DNA of 64,000 nt. It comes from Mycobacteroides chelonae (GTDB taxonomy: Bacteria; Actinomycetota; Actinomycetes; Mycobacteriales; Mycobacteriaceae). The stretch lies in NCBI RefSeq assembly GCF_016767715.1, contig NZ_CP050145.1, positions 4,997,178 to 5,061,177 on the forward strand, in the 5' to 3' direction. Under the pieces are notes generated by a model. That model saw nothing but the letters and a program-made list of their open reading frames with translations. It was not told the DNA's origin and did no database searches. Below, piece after piece: positions 1 to 7,264 of this stretch; position 1 is the first letter of the stretch, and every line of letters begins with the position of its first letter. The translations under genes and the position numbers were made by a program.

Positions 1-105
1 CACTGTCTCGGCGTCAACCCCCATGCGCTGGGCAAGTTCTGCAACGGACAACCCCCGAGCCAGCCGTGCTTGCGCCAGCCGCTGAGCACTAAACCGTTTA
101 CTCAT
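1..105 (-). CDS. XRE-family helix-turn-helix regulator, N-terminal fragment
   Basis: Thirty-five codons run in frame off the left edge, so only the N-terminus is present. The residues include ARLARGLSVAELAQRMGV, a typical Cro/C1 helix-turn-helix (helix 2 around SVAELAQRMG). The ATG at 103-105 is preceded by a strong AGGAGG ribosome binding site about 9 bases upstream, which fixes the start. It is transcribed leftwards, divergently from the kinase locus. Such regulators often sit in phage remnants or control toxin or defence genes, and many continue into an ImmA/IrrE peptidase domain. The rest of this protein cannot be seen. Confidence 0.7.
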   Translation of the reverse strand, partial: MSKRFSAQRLAQARLARGLSVAELAQRMGVDAETV

Positions 106-351
106 CTCCCCTGCCTCCTGGCGGCCCGACAACAAGATGTTGACGCGCACACCCCGACCAACTTATTATTTTGAGGTCCGGGTCGGTGACGGTCAACTTG
201 GAGGCACACGGTAGGAATCAAAGACATTCGGCGCTGCTGCATTCGGCGCTCATCCTCACCGACGGCGCTGCGATCGCCGCAATTTTGATGAAAACCTCGG
301 CCCTGCATGCCGAGGTTTTCGTGTACGACTCCCGGTAAGGAACTCGCAACG
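106..351. other. Intergenic region between XRE gene and kinase locus
   Basis: I see no convincing gene in this stretch. It is richer in A+T than its neighbours, particularly around 161-172, which probably contributes a promoter for the leftward XRE gene. A strong inverted repeat lies at 290-320, and an AAGGAA ribosome-binding-like motif at 337-342 precedes the ATG at 352. The long minus-strand open frame across 102-533 has no recognisable domain. Confidence 0.5.
290..320. terminator. Perfect 11-bp hairpin, possible terminator or leader structure
   Basis: The 11-base arms GAAAACCTCGG (290-300) and CCGAGGTTTTC (310-320) are exactly complementary around a 9-base loop. The arms end in A or T runs on both strands, as in bidirectional intrinsic terminators. 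It lies 32 bases before the ATG at 352, so it could also be a leader hairpin. No upstream rightward gene is visible that it would terminate. Confidence 0.5.
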
Positions 352-841
352 ATGAGTTTAGTCATCACTGTTGTCAGGCGCAACGGCCCGGTCACGTTAA
401 GGGACGATTCCTGATGCCGTGCTACGCGGTTATGCGGCCCGCCAGCATGTGCTTGACGATCAGGTCGGCAGCCCGCGCCGCGGGCGGCTCTTGGCATTCC
501 TACCTGCCCGATTTTCGGGTGTGCACCGGCCAAAGCATCCTGCTGATGACTTCAGAATCCGTTGGGATGGTGCATATTTCGATGGCCGTGCTGTGGTGAG
601 CATAACCATTGAACCTAGACGCCATGGCGCTGGCGCGTTACTCAACCAGGCGCTGGCGCCGACTGAACGAATCAATCGCATCGGCGCCGGCTCAATGATC
701 GATGCTGCCGTGGCAAAGGGGCTGAGGCGATACTGGCGGCGGTCGAGACGGAAGCTAGCCGTCACCTTCGAGTTGAAGGCTCTACCGCCGACCCGCCGCC
801 GCAAGCTAATACGGCTGTGCGCCAGTCAGGTGCTGCCGTGA
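352..841 (+). pseudogene. Small basic protein split by a +1 frameshift, coupled to the kinase
   Basis: An ATG at 352 follows an AAGGAA motif and opens 20 codons that end at TGA 412-414. The +1 frame is open from 401 and runs to TGA 839-841. Joining the frames at TCC-TGA-T gives one protein of about 162 residues with an Arg/Lys-rich C-terminus. Third codon positions across 720-841 favour this frame over the kinase frame. The stop overlaps the kinase GTG as GTGA, which implies translational coupling. No family was recognised. It could be a disrupted gene or a programmed frameshift. If the first segment is ignored, a 140-residue protein could start at GTG 419. Confidence 0.45.
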
Positions 842-1980
842 ATCCGATTGAGATCATGCAGACCGCACTCGATGAGCGCTATCCGGATGGCGGGATTCCT
901 GACTCGTACTTCGCGATGTATACCGCCGATGCGACCGGACGGATGTTCGCGCGATTCCACTTCCAGGCGGACTCGCTGCTCGAATTTCTTGACCGAAAAA
1001 GCAGAACCGCGGCGCGCCACTACAACGCCACCGAGAGTCGCGACTTACTACAACTTATGCGCGAGCTGCTCGATGCCTACCAGGTTATGAGGGATTGCGG
1101 ACATCCGTTCGAGATCGCCCACGCGTACACGGATGTGTTCAAGCGCTGCAAACAGTTTCTTCAGGAGACACAAGGCAGCTCTATCCCCGCGGACCTGCCC
1201 ATGATCTCTATCAGCCGTTATCGGCCGATCTTCACACTGGTCGACCGACCCGGGCGCCGCCTGATCATCGACCGGCAAGCGCTACGCGTGATCGGGAGCG
1301 GCTCGTACGGAATGGTTTGGGAGTACATCGACCCGAACTACGGCATCAAGTTCGCTCTCAAACGGGTCAGGGCCGGTCGAGACACCGAGGTGCAACGGTT
1401 CCGTCGTGAATACGATTTGATGCGCCAGATGGACTCACCGAACGTTCTGCGCGTCTACGGCTACGACGACCAGCTCCACGAATACACGATGGAGCACTGC
1501 ACGGGCACACTGCACGACTTCATCAGCCGCAACAACAGCAGGTTCACCTTCGCGCAGCGGCGCGACATCGCACTGCAATTTCTCCATGGGCTCAAGCACA
1601 TTCACCAGCACGGCGTTCTGCACCGTGACCTCAGTGCCAGGAACATACTCGTGCAGGAGTACGCCGACCTTGCCGTAACCATCAAAGTCGCCGACTTCGG
1701 CCTGGCCAAGGCCAGGGACTCGGAGCTGACACGGACCCGGTCGGCAGTAAAAGGCACGATCGTGGATCCGAGCTTGGAATCGTTCCGCGACTACGACATC
1801 TCTTATGAGATGTACCCCGTTGGACATCTACTTGGGTTCATCTTCTCGGGGCGTACCGACCCGTTCAAGGCACCCGAAACAGTCATTCCGATCGTGAGAC
1901 GGTGCCTAGACCCCGACCGGCCACAGCGCTACGCCAATGTCAGCGAGCTCATCGCCCACGTCGCCGCATTGCCCGCCTAA
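838..1980 (+). CDS. Protein kinase-like protein with unknown N-terminal domain
   Basis: This is a predicted cytoplasmic Ser/Thr-type protein kinase of 380 residues counted from GTG 838; a GTG at 817 would add 7. The first 140 residues are a helical-looking domain I do not recognise. The kinase core has the glycine loop GSGSYG (about 153-158), a Lys in KFALKRV, catalytic HRDLSARN (about 262-269) and DFG (about 286-288). An APE motif is not evident. There is no transmembrane segment or PASTA repeat, unlike PknA/B. GTG 838 is preferred because it overlaps the upstream stop as GTGA. Codon use is less GC-biased than in its neighbours, suggesting transfer. The substrate is unknown; a phage-defence or signalling role is possible but unproven. 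Confidence 0.75.
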   Translation: MNPIEIMQTALDERYPDGGIPDSYFAMYTADATGRMFARFHFQADSLLEFLDRKSRTAARHYNATESRDLLQLMRELLDAYQVMRDCGHPFEIAHAYTDVFKRCKQFLQETQGSSIPADLPMISISRYRPIFTLVDRPGRRLIIDRQALRVIGSGSYGMVWEYIDPNYGIKFALKRVRAGRDTEVQRFRREYDLMRQMDSPNVLRVYGYDDQLHEYTMEHCTGTLHDFISRNNSRFTFAQRRDIALQFLHGLKHIHQHGVLHRDLSARNILVQEYADLAVTIKVADFGLAKARDSELTRTRSAVKGTIVDPSLESFRDYDISYEMYPVGHLLGFIFSGRTDPFKAPETVIPIVRRCLDPDRPQRYANVSELIAHVAALPA

Positions 1981-2041
1981 GCGTTGCCCCTGCCGGACGA
2001 GAGAACGAAGCCGAAAGTGCGACCCTAAAAACCGAACGTAG

Positions 2042-3418
2042 TTACCGCGCCATGTTGGTGAAGCGCGACAGGTGCAGCTGGTGCGCCACGGTGATGGTGG
2101 CCGTCGGACCGTTACGGTGCTTGCCGAGAATCAGGTCGGCCTCGCCACCGCGCGGATCGTCACGCTCGAACGCATCCGGGCGGTGCAACAGGATCACCAT
2201 GTCGGCATCCTGTTCCAGCGACCCGGATTCACGAAGATCCGAGACCTGTGGACGCTTGTCGGTGCGCTGCTCGGGACCACGGTTCAGCTGACTGATCGCG
2301 ATGACCGGAACCTCAAGCTCCTTGGCTAATAGCTTCAGGTTTCGGGAGAACTCCGAGACTTCCTGCTGACGGGATTCGTGCTTCTTACCGGAGGTCATCA
2401 GCTGCAGGTAGTCGACCACCACCAGCTTGAGCCCGGCCTTCTGGTTGAGCCGTCGTGCCTTGGCGCGGATCTCCATCATGGTCAGGTTCGGGGAGTCGTC
2501 AATGTAGAGCGGCGCCTCACTGATTTCACTCATCCGCCGTGCCAGCCGGGTCCAGTCGTCATCGCTCATCCGGCCCGAGCGCATATCGCCCAGTTTGATC
2601 TTCGCTTCGGCCGAGAGCAGTCGCATGACGATCTCGGTCTTGCTCATTTCCAGTGAAAAAATCACGCTGGGCAGCTGGTGCTTGATCGAGCACGACCGCA
2701 TGAAATCCAGTCCGAGGGTCGATTTACCCACACCCGGCCGGGCCGCCACGATGATCATCTGACCCGGATGCAGCCCATTGGTGATCTCGTCCAGATCGGT
2801 GAAGCCCGTCGGCACACCCTTGGACATGCCGCCGGCCGACGCGATCGCATCGATCTCATCCATCGTGGGCTGCAGCAGCTCTTCGAGGGGCACGTAGTCT
2901 TCCGACATCCGCCGGTCGGTGACGTCGTAGACCTCGGCCTGTGCGCGGTCCACCACCTCGGCGACATCGGCACCCTCGGCCCCGGCGTACCCGTACTGCA
3001 CCACGCGGGTCCCGGCCTCCACGAGACGGCGCAACAGCGCCTTCTCGGCCACGATCCCGGCATAGAACCCGGCGTTGGCGGCGGTCGGCACGGTGGAGAT
3101 CAGCGTGTGCAGATACGGCGCACCGCCCACCCGGCGCAGCTGCCCGCGCCGGTCCAGCTCCGCGGCCACTGTCACGGCGTCAGCGGGCTCTCCCCTGCCG
3201 TACAGGTCGAGGATGGCCTCGTACACGCTCTGGTGGTTGGGCCGATAGAAGTCGTGCGGCCGCAGCTTCTCCAGCACATCGGCGATGGCGTCCTTGGACA
3301 GCAGCATCCCGCCCAGCACGGACTGCTCGGCAGCCACATCCTGGGGTGGTTGACGGCCGAACTCCTCCTCGGGAGGGGCAACTGGGCCGGACTGGCCCAG
3401 ATCGTCGACTATCGCCAC
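2042..3418 (-). CDS. dnaB: Replicative DNA helicase DnaB
   Basis: Hexameric 5'-3' helicase that unwinds DNA ahead of the replisome. The 458 residues comprise an N-terminal DnaB domain (about 27-130), a linker, and a RecA-like C-terminal domain with Walker A ARPGVGKST (Lys about 232). No intein interrupts the core, unlike M. tuberculosis DnaB. The GTG start at 3418 is preceded by a strong AGGAGG site. It lies left of the rplI operon in the same orientation, as in Rv0055-Rv0058, but separated by a 450-base gap and without an Rv0057-like gene. Confidence 0.97.
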   Translation of the reverse strand: MAIVDDLGQSGPVAPPEEEFGRQPPQDVAAEQSVLGGMLLSKDAIADVLEKLRPHDFYRPNHQSVYEAILDLYGRGEPADAVTVAAELDRRGQLRRVGGAPYLHTLISTVPTAANAGFYAGIVAEKALLRRLVEAGTRVVQYGYAGAEGADVAEVVDRAQAEVYDVTDRRMSEDYVPLEELLQPTMDEIDAIASAGGMSKGVPTGFTDLDEITNGLHPGQMIIVAARPGVGKSTLGLDFMRSCSIKHQLPSVIFSLEMSKTEIVMRLLSAEAKIKLGDMRSGRMSDDDWTRLARRMSEISEAPLYIDDSPNLTMMEIRAKARRLNQKAGLKLVVVDYLQLMTSGKKHESRQQEVSEFSRNLKLLAKELEVPVIAISQLNRGPEQRTDKRPQVSDLRESGSLEQDADMVILLHRPDAFERDDPRGGEADLILGKHRNGPTATITVAHQLHLSRFTNMAR

Positions 3419-3869
3419 GGCGCGCTGGTCCTCCTAATCACATCAAGTCGAACACATGATCGCGGCGAGGTCTGACAAGTACAGTTCAGCCCGCGCGCCG
3501 CGGTAGACGTTAGATGTTGCTGGCGGCCCTGCCAAACGCCCCTGTGGATGAGCCTGGGCATGGGGTGTGGACTACTGTCCAACCCGGTGTTAGGGGGTTG
3601 GGGACAACCTGGGGATAGCTACCTACATTCCTGCACTTTTCCCAGTTGGCAGCCGGTGAACTAATTGACAGGACTGTGGATGGGAATCCGCCCGGCGTGT
3701 CGCATCAGGTTGCGGGCTCGGGCGTGTTCTGTTACCCCTCTCAACCCTCTAGGTTAACTAGAGGTAGCTTCGCTGGAGTGGCACACGCGTACAATACGTT
3801 CGCCAACAGATACGGCAACGGCGCCGCGGAAACCCGCGACGCCGTTGACCCGGCAGTACTTAGGATCGG
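3419..3869. other. dnaB-rplI intergenic region with DnaA-box-like motifs
   Basis: No gene is supported here. The region carries three motifs resembling DnaA boxes on the plus strand: TGTGGATGA (3543-3551, one mismatch to TGTGGATAA), TGTGGACTA (3566-3574) and TGTGGATGG (3675-3683). A 7-bp inverted repeat lies at 3746-3764 and the probable rplI terminator at 3816-3847. It should also contain the dnaB promoter, which I cannot place with confidence. Confidence 0.5.
3816..3847 (-). terminator. Terminator of the rpsF-ssb-rpsR-rplI operon
   Basis: A near-perfect GC-rich inverted repeat pairs CAACGGCGCCGCGG (3816-3829) with CCCGCGACGCCGTTG (3833-3847) around a 3-base loop, with one internal mismatch. 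It begins 23 bases beyond the rplI stop on the minus strand. It lacks a clear U tract, as is common for mycobacterial terminators. Confidence 0.65.
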
Positions 3870-4325
3870 TCAGCCTGCGGCGACTACATCCACGGTTATC
3901 TTGGTCGCCACACCGGCGTGCAGGTGCACATCCAGTGCGTACGAACCAATCTGCTTGATGTGCGCCTTCGGCAGGGTGACGGTGCGCTTGTCCAGGTTGG
4001 GTCCACCGGCGGCCTTGATGGCGCCCACCACGTCAGCGGCGGTCACCGAGCCGAACAGCTTGCCTTCACCGGCGGTCTTCACCGTCAGCTGAACGGCACC
4101 CAGGCCCTCGATAGCCTGCTTGATCTCGTGGGCGTGCTCGACACCACGGATCTCCTTGGCCTCACGGGCACGACGGATGTCGGTCGCCTGGCGCTCCGCA
4201 CCACGGGTGGCAACAATCGCCAGTCCGCGCGGCAGCAGGTAGTTACGTCCGTAACCATCCCGAACCTCGACGGTGTCACCGGCAGTGCCGAGGTGCTCGA
4301 CCTCGGTCGTCAGAATCAGCTTCAT
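3870..4325 (-). CDS. rplI: 50S ribosomal protein bL9
   Basis: Large-subunit protein that binds 23S rRNA near the L1 stalk and helps keep reading frame. The 151 residues show the conserved N-terminal domain beginning [13 protein letters not shown] with [11 protein letters not shown], then the long connecting helix and a C-terminal domain. The length is normal. A GGAGGG site precedes the ATG. It is the last gene of the rpsF-ssb-rpsR-rplI operon, 17 bases after rpsR. Confidence 0.97.
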   Translation of the reverse strand: MKLILTTEVEHLGTAGDTVEVRDGYGRNYLLPRGLAIVATRGAERQATDIRRAREAKEIRGVEHAHEIKQAIEGLGAVQLTVKTAGEGKLFGSVTAADVVGAIKAAGGPNLDKRTVTLPKAHIKQIGSYALDVHLHAGVATKITVDVVAAG

Positions 4326-4342
4326 CAGATGTCCCTCCGGTC

Positions 4343-4597
4343 CTACCGCGTCGCCGAGCTGAACGGCAGCAGAGCTACCTCGCGAGCGTTCTTCACCGCG
4401 ATCGCGATGTCGCGCTGGTGCTGAACGCAGTTTCCGGTGACCCGGCGGGCACGAATCTTGCCGCGCTCACTGATGTACGTGCGCAGCAGGTTGGTGTCCT
4501 TGTAATCGATATTCAGCGCCTTCTTGGTGCAGAACGCACACTTACGTGTCTTGACCGGCTTTTCCGGGGCAGGACGGCGCTTAGTCGTCTTGGCCAT
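4343..4597 (-). CDS. rpsR: 30S ribosomal protein bS18, cysteine-containing form
   Basis: Small-subunit protein that pairs with bS6 on the platform. The 84 residues contain Cys20 and Cys23 (CAFC) and Cys57 with His60 (CVQH), the pattern of the zinc-dependent C+ form. Mycobacteria also encode a cysteine-free paralogue elsewhere, used in zinc limitation, so this is the housekeeping copy. It sits between ssb and rplI in the standard operon. Confidence 0.96.
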   Translation of the reverse strand: MAKTTKRRPAPEKPVKTRKCAFCTKKALNIDYKDTNLLRTYISERGKIRARRVTGNCVQHQRDIAIAVKNAREVALLPFSSATR

Positions 4598-4641
4598 GGT
4601 GAATCTCTTTCTTTCTAGCTAGATAAGTTGTATCGCCCAGA

Positions 4642-5139
4642 TCAGAAGGGCGGTTCATCGTCGGCCGCGGTGGAACCGGAGGCCGGGGCACTGCCCCACG
4701 GATCGTCGGCCGGCTCGCTGGAGCGGGAACCCCCGCCGCCGCCACCGCCGAAACCTCCACCGCCACCACCACCGCGCGAGGCCTTGTTGACCTTGGCGGT
4801 CGCGTACCGCAGAGACGGGCCGATCTCGTCGACCTCAACCTCCATGACGGTGCGCTTCTCGCCCTCGCGGGTTTCAAAGGAGCGCTGCTTGAGCCGGCCA
4901 GTGACAATGACACGGGACCCACGGGTCAGGCTCTCGGCCACGTTCTCGGCGGCCTCACGCCAGATATTGCACCGCAGGAACAGCGCCTCTCCGTCCTTCC
5001 ACTCCGAACTCTGTCGGTCGAAGATGCGGGGAGTCGACGCCACAGTGAAGTTGGCGACGGCAGCCCCGGACGGTGTGAAGCGCAGTTCTGGATCGGCGGT
5101 CAAGTTTCCGACGACCGTGATGGTGGTGTCACCTGCCAC
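4642..5139 (-). CDS. ssb: Single-stranded DNA-binding protein
   Basis: Coats single-stranded DNA during replication, repair and recombination and recruits partners through its acidic tail. The 165 residues hold an OB-fold (about 1-110), a flexible linker of long glycine runs (about 120-140), and the conserved C-terminal tip DDEPPF. The start is GTG at 5139 with an AGGAGG site. It is the second gene of the rpsF operon. Length and layout match mycobacterial SSBa. Confidence 0.97.
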   Translation of the reverse strand: MAGDTTITVVGNLTADPELRFTPSGAAVANFTVASTPRIFDRQSSEWKDGEALFLRCNIWREAAENVAESLTRGSRVIVTGRLKQRSFETREGEKRTVMEVEVDEIGPSLRYATAKVNKASRGGGGGGGFGGGGGGGSRSSEPADDPWGSAPASGSTAADDEPPF

Positions 5140-5211
5140 GGTTCCTCCTCGTGTCTGTCAGCTGGCGTGGTTAACGGCAGCCTACGGAAGTCAACTGACT
5201 TCCGTAGGACC

Positions 5212-5502
5212 TCAGCGGGCTCCGGTACGCAGGACCTTGGTCCGCAACACGGACTCGTTAAGGCCCAGCTGGCGATCCAGCTCCGAGACGGTGGCGGGCT
5301 CCGCGACCACGTCGATCACCGCGTAGATGCCCTCGGCATGCTTGGCGATCTCGTAGGCAAGACGGCGCTTACCCCAAACCTCCACCTTCGAGACGGTTCC
5401 ACCGTCACCGCGGATCACGTTCAGAAACGTATCCAGCGATGGAGCTACGGTGCGCTCGTCAAGAGTGGGGTCGAGAATGACCATGATTTCGTACTGACGC
5501 AT
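5212..5502 (-). CDS. rpsF: 30S ribosomal protein bS6
   Basis: Small-subunit platform protein that binds 16S rRNA together with bS18. The 96 residues start [19 protein letters not shown] and contain the conserved GKRRLAYEI segment. A strong AGGAGGTGATG ribosome site precedes the ATG. It is the first gene of the operon with ssb, rpsR and rplI, and its product partners the protein encoded by rpsR two genes later. Confidence 0.97.
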   Translation of the reverse strand: MRQYEIMVILDPTLDERTVAPSLDTFLNVIRGDGGTVSKVEVWGKRRLAYEIAKHAEGIYAVIDVVAEPATVSELDRQLGLNESVLRTKVLRTGAR

Positions 5503-5534
5503 GAGAAACTCATCACCTCCTGTGGTCTAGTGCG

Positions 5535-5553
5535 GCCACGGCGTATCCGTGGC
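5535..5553 (-). terminator. Hairpin between the GT87-type gene and rpsF
   Basis: GCCACGG (5535-5541) and CCGTGGC (5547-5553) are perfectly complementary 7-base arms around a 5-base loop. The hairpin lies between the leftward glycosyltransferase-like gene and rpsF. It probably terminates the ponA1 transcript, but it could also form in the rpsF leader. Confidence 0.4.
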
Positions 5554-5614
5554 AGGAGAGTCGCCTGCGTCGGCAACCGGCCAAGGCTACCGCACAGCCC
5601 CCTGACCGGCGAAA

Positions 5615-7264
5615 TCAGACAGACGCGCGGGCGATATGCGGTGTGGGCTTACGCGCGCGCAGCCACGACGGCAGCCAGGCCGGAGGATTGTCGGCAACCC
5701 CATCGCACGGCCCGCCCGCCGGATCGTCCGCGTCATCACTGTGTCCGCGCACCAGGTCCTCGCTGGGGTGATAGACCTGGCGCAGCACCAAGGCGCACAA
5801 CCCGATCACCGCGATATCGCGCACCAGCACCGTGCCGGTGAACCATTGCTCGGGCAACCCCTTGTTCTCCAAACCCAGCAGGTAGTACATCCGCGGAACC
5901 CAGACCAACGCGTCGACGGTCATCCACGCCAGCAGGATTCGGCGATGCGGCAACGCCACCACGGCAAGTGGCACCAGCCACAGCGAGAACTGCGGGCTCC
6001 ACACCTTGTTGGTGAGCAGGAATACCGCCACCACCAGGAAGGCCAACTGCGCCACACGCGGGCGCCGCGGAGCCGTCAGCGCTACGTATCCGATGCCCAG
6101 ACAGCAGATCCCGAACAGAACGGCCGATATCGCGTTGAGCACGACCGGGGGCTCCCAGAAACCCAGCGGGCCGTCGAAGCCCTGCCATCCGGTGAAGGAT
6201 TTGAAGACGTTGTACAGCGAGTCCATGTCGTCGCCGCGGCGGGTGTTGAGCCGGAAGAACTCCCCCCATCCGCGGGGGAAGAGCATCGCCACCGGAGCAT
6301 TCACCACAACCCAACTGGCCAGTGCGGCCGCGGCGGTCTTGGAGAACTCATGCATCTTGCCGCTGCGCAGACTCACCAACAGCAGTGGAAACAGCAGCAG
6401 CACCGGATAGAGCTTGGCGGCCACGCCCAGCCCTATCAGCACACCCGCCAGCCACGGTTTCCTGCGAGCCCACGCCCACAGTGCCGTCATGCTGAAAGCC
6501 GTTGCAAGAGCATCGAAATTCGTGAAGATCTGGAAGATCACGATCGGGGACGCCGCGATCATCACCACATCCCACGGGCGGGTGCGCGGGCTCAATCCCG
6601 CGCTGGCCCAGATGGTTACCAGCCACGCGAGCGCCAATCCGAAAGCCACGATGTTGAAGAACATCACCACTTCGGCGACGATGGGCAGCCCCAGTAGATC
6701 GCTGGCCTGGGTGTACGTCTTGGCCAGGGCCATCGCGGTGTACTGATACACCCCAGTCACCACCGGATACTCCATGTACCGGACCGCCGGAGTGCCGTCG
6801 TACTGAATCTTCTGATGACCGCCCGAGTCCGTCTCCAGCCAGCTGGACTTGTAGGGGAAGCGCCCCTGATTCAACAGCTCCGCGCCATAGAGCGGCACGG
6901 TGTCTGAGTAGCACAACTGGTAGTAGGCCCGGTTGTTGTCCCAATTGGCCACGCGCTGAGCACCATTGCCGGAACCACTCTGCTGCAAGCAAGGGGCCTT
7001 ACTGGTCCACCCCAGGATGAGGAATCCCAGCGCGATGGTGAACACCACCCGCAATGGTGTCCAGAACGGCTGGCGCCCGACCAGGGCGTGCCCGCCCAAC
7101 GACCCACCGATCACCTCGGATAGCTCGGCACCCATCGCATCGGTGCGACTGGGGAAGTCGCGATCGTCGGCACTGCGCAGGTCATCGGCGAGCTTCTCGG
7201 GAGACACCGTCGCACGGGATTCGGCCGGCACCTGCCTACTGCCCCGGAGGCGGCGGCGCGTCAC
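5615..7264 (-). CDS. Multi-spanning membrane protein, GT87-type mannosyltransferase-like (Rv0051 homologue)
   Basis: Polytopic membrane protein of up to 549 residues, with about ten hydrophobic helices and a conserved extracellular loop after the first helix. It resembles the DUF2029/GT87 polyprenol-phosphate-dependent glycosyltransferases, the family of PimE, and corresponds in position to Rv0051. The substrate is unknown. The ATG at 7264 would overlap ponA1 by 29 bases. A GTG at 7207 (531 residues, beginning with SPEKLADDL) is a plausible alternative and avoids the overlap. Co-transcription with ponA1 suggests an envelope role. Confidence 0.8.
   Translation of the reverse strand: MTRRRLRGSRQVPAESRATVSPEKLADDLRSADDRDFPSRTDAMGAELSEVIGGSLGGHALVGRQPFWTPLRVVFTIALGFLILGWTSKAPCLQQSGSGNGAQRVANWDNNRAYYQLCYSDTVPLYGAELLNQGRFPYKSSWLETDSGGHQKIQYDGTPAVRYMEYPVVTGVYQYTAMALAKTYTQASDLLGLPIVAEVVMFFNIVAFGLALAWLVTIWASAGLSPRTRPWDVVMIAASPIVIFQIFTNFDALATAFSMTALWAWARRKPWLAGVLIGLGVAAKLYPVLLLFPLLLVSLRSGKMHEFSKTAAAALASWVVVNAPVAMLFPRGWGEFFRLNTRRGDDMDSLYNVFKSFTGWQGFDGPLGFWEPPVVLNAISAVLFGICCLGIGYVALTAPRRPRVAQLAFLVVAVFLLTNKVWSPQFSLWLVPLAVVALPHRRILLAWMTVDALVWVPRMYYLLGLENKGLPEQWFTGTVLVRDIAVIGLCALVLRQVYHPSEDLVRGHSDDADDPAGGPCDGVADNPPAWLPSWLRARKPTPHIARASV

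Noticed and set aside
102..533. 143-codon minus-strand open frame at the left edge
   Set aside because: No recognisable domain or ribosome site, and it overlaps the start of the XRE gene out of frame.
817..837. Longer kinase start at GTG 817
   Set aside because: The GTG at 838 overlaps the upstream stop as GTGA, and no ribosome site precedes 817.
661..838. In-frame upstream extension of the kinase across 664-837
   Set aside because: The frame is open, but third positions favour the other frame in this stretch, so it belongs to the coupled upstream gene.
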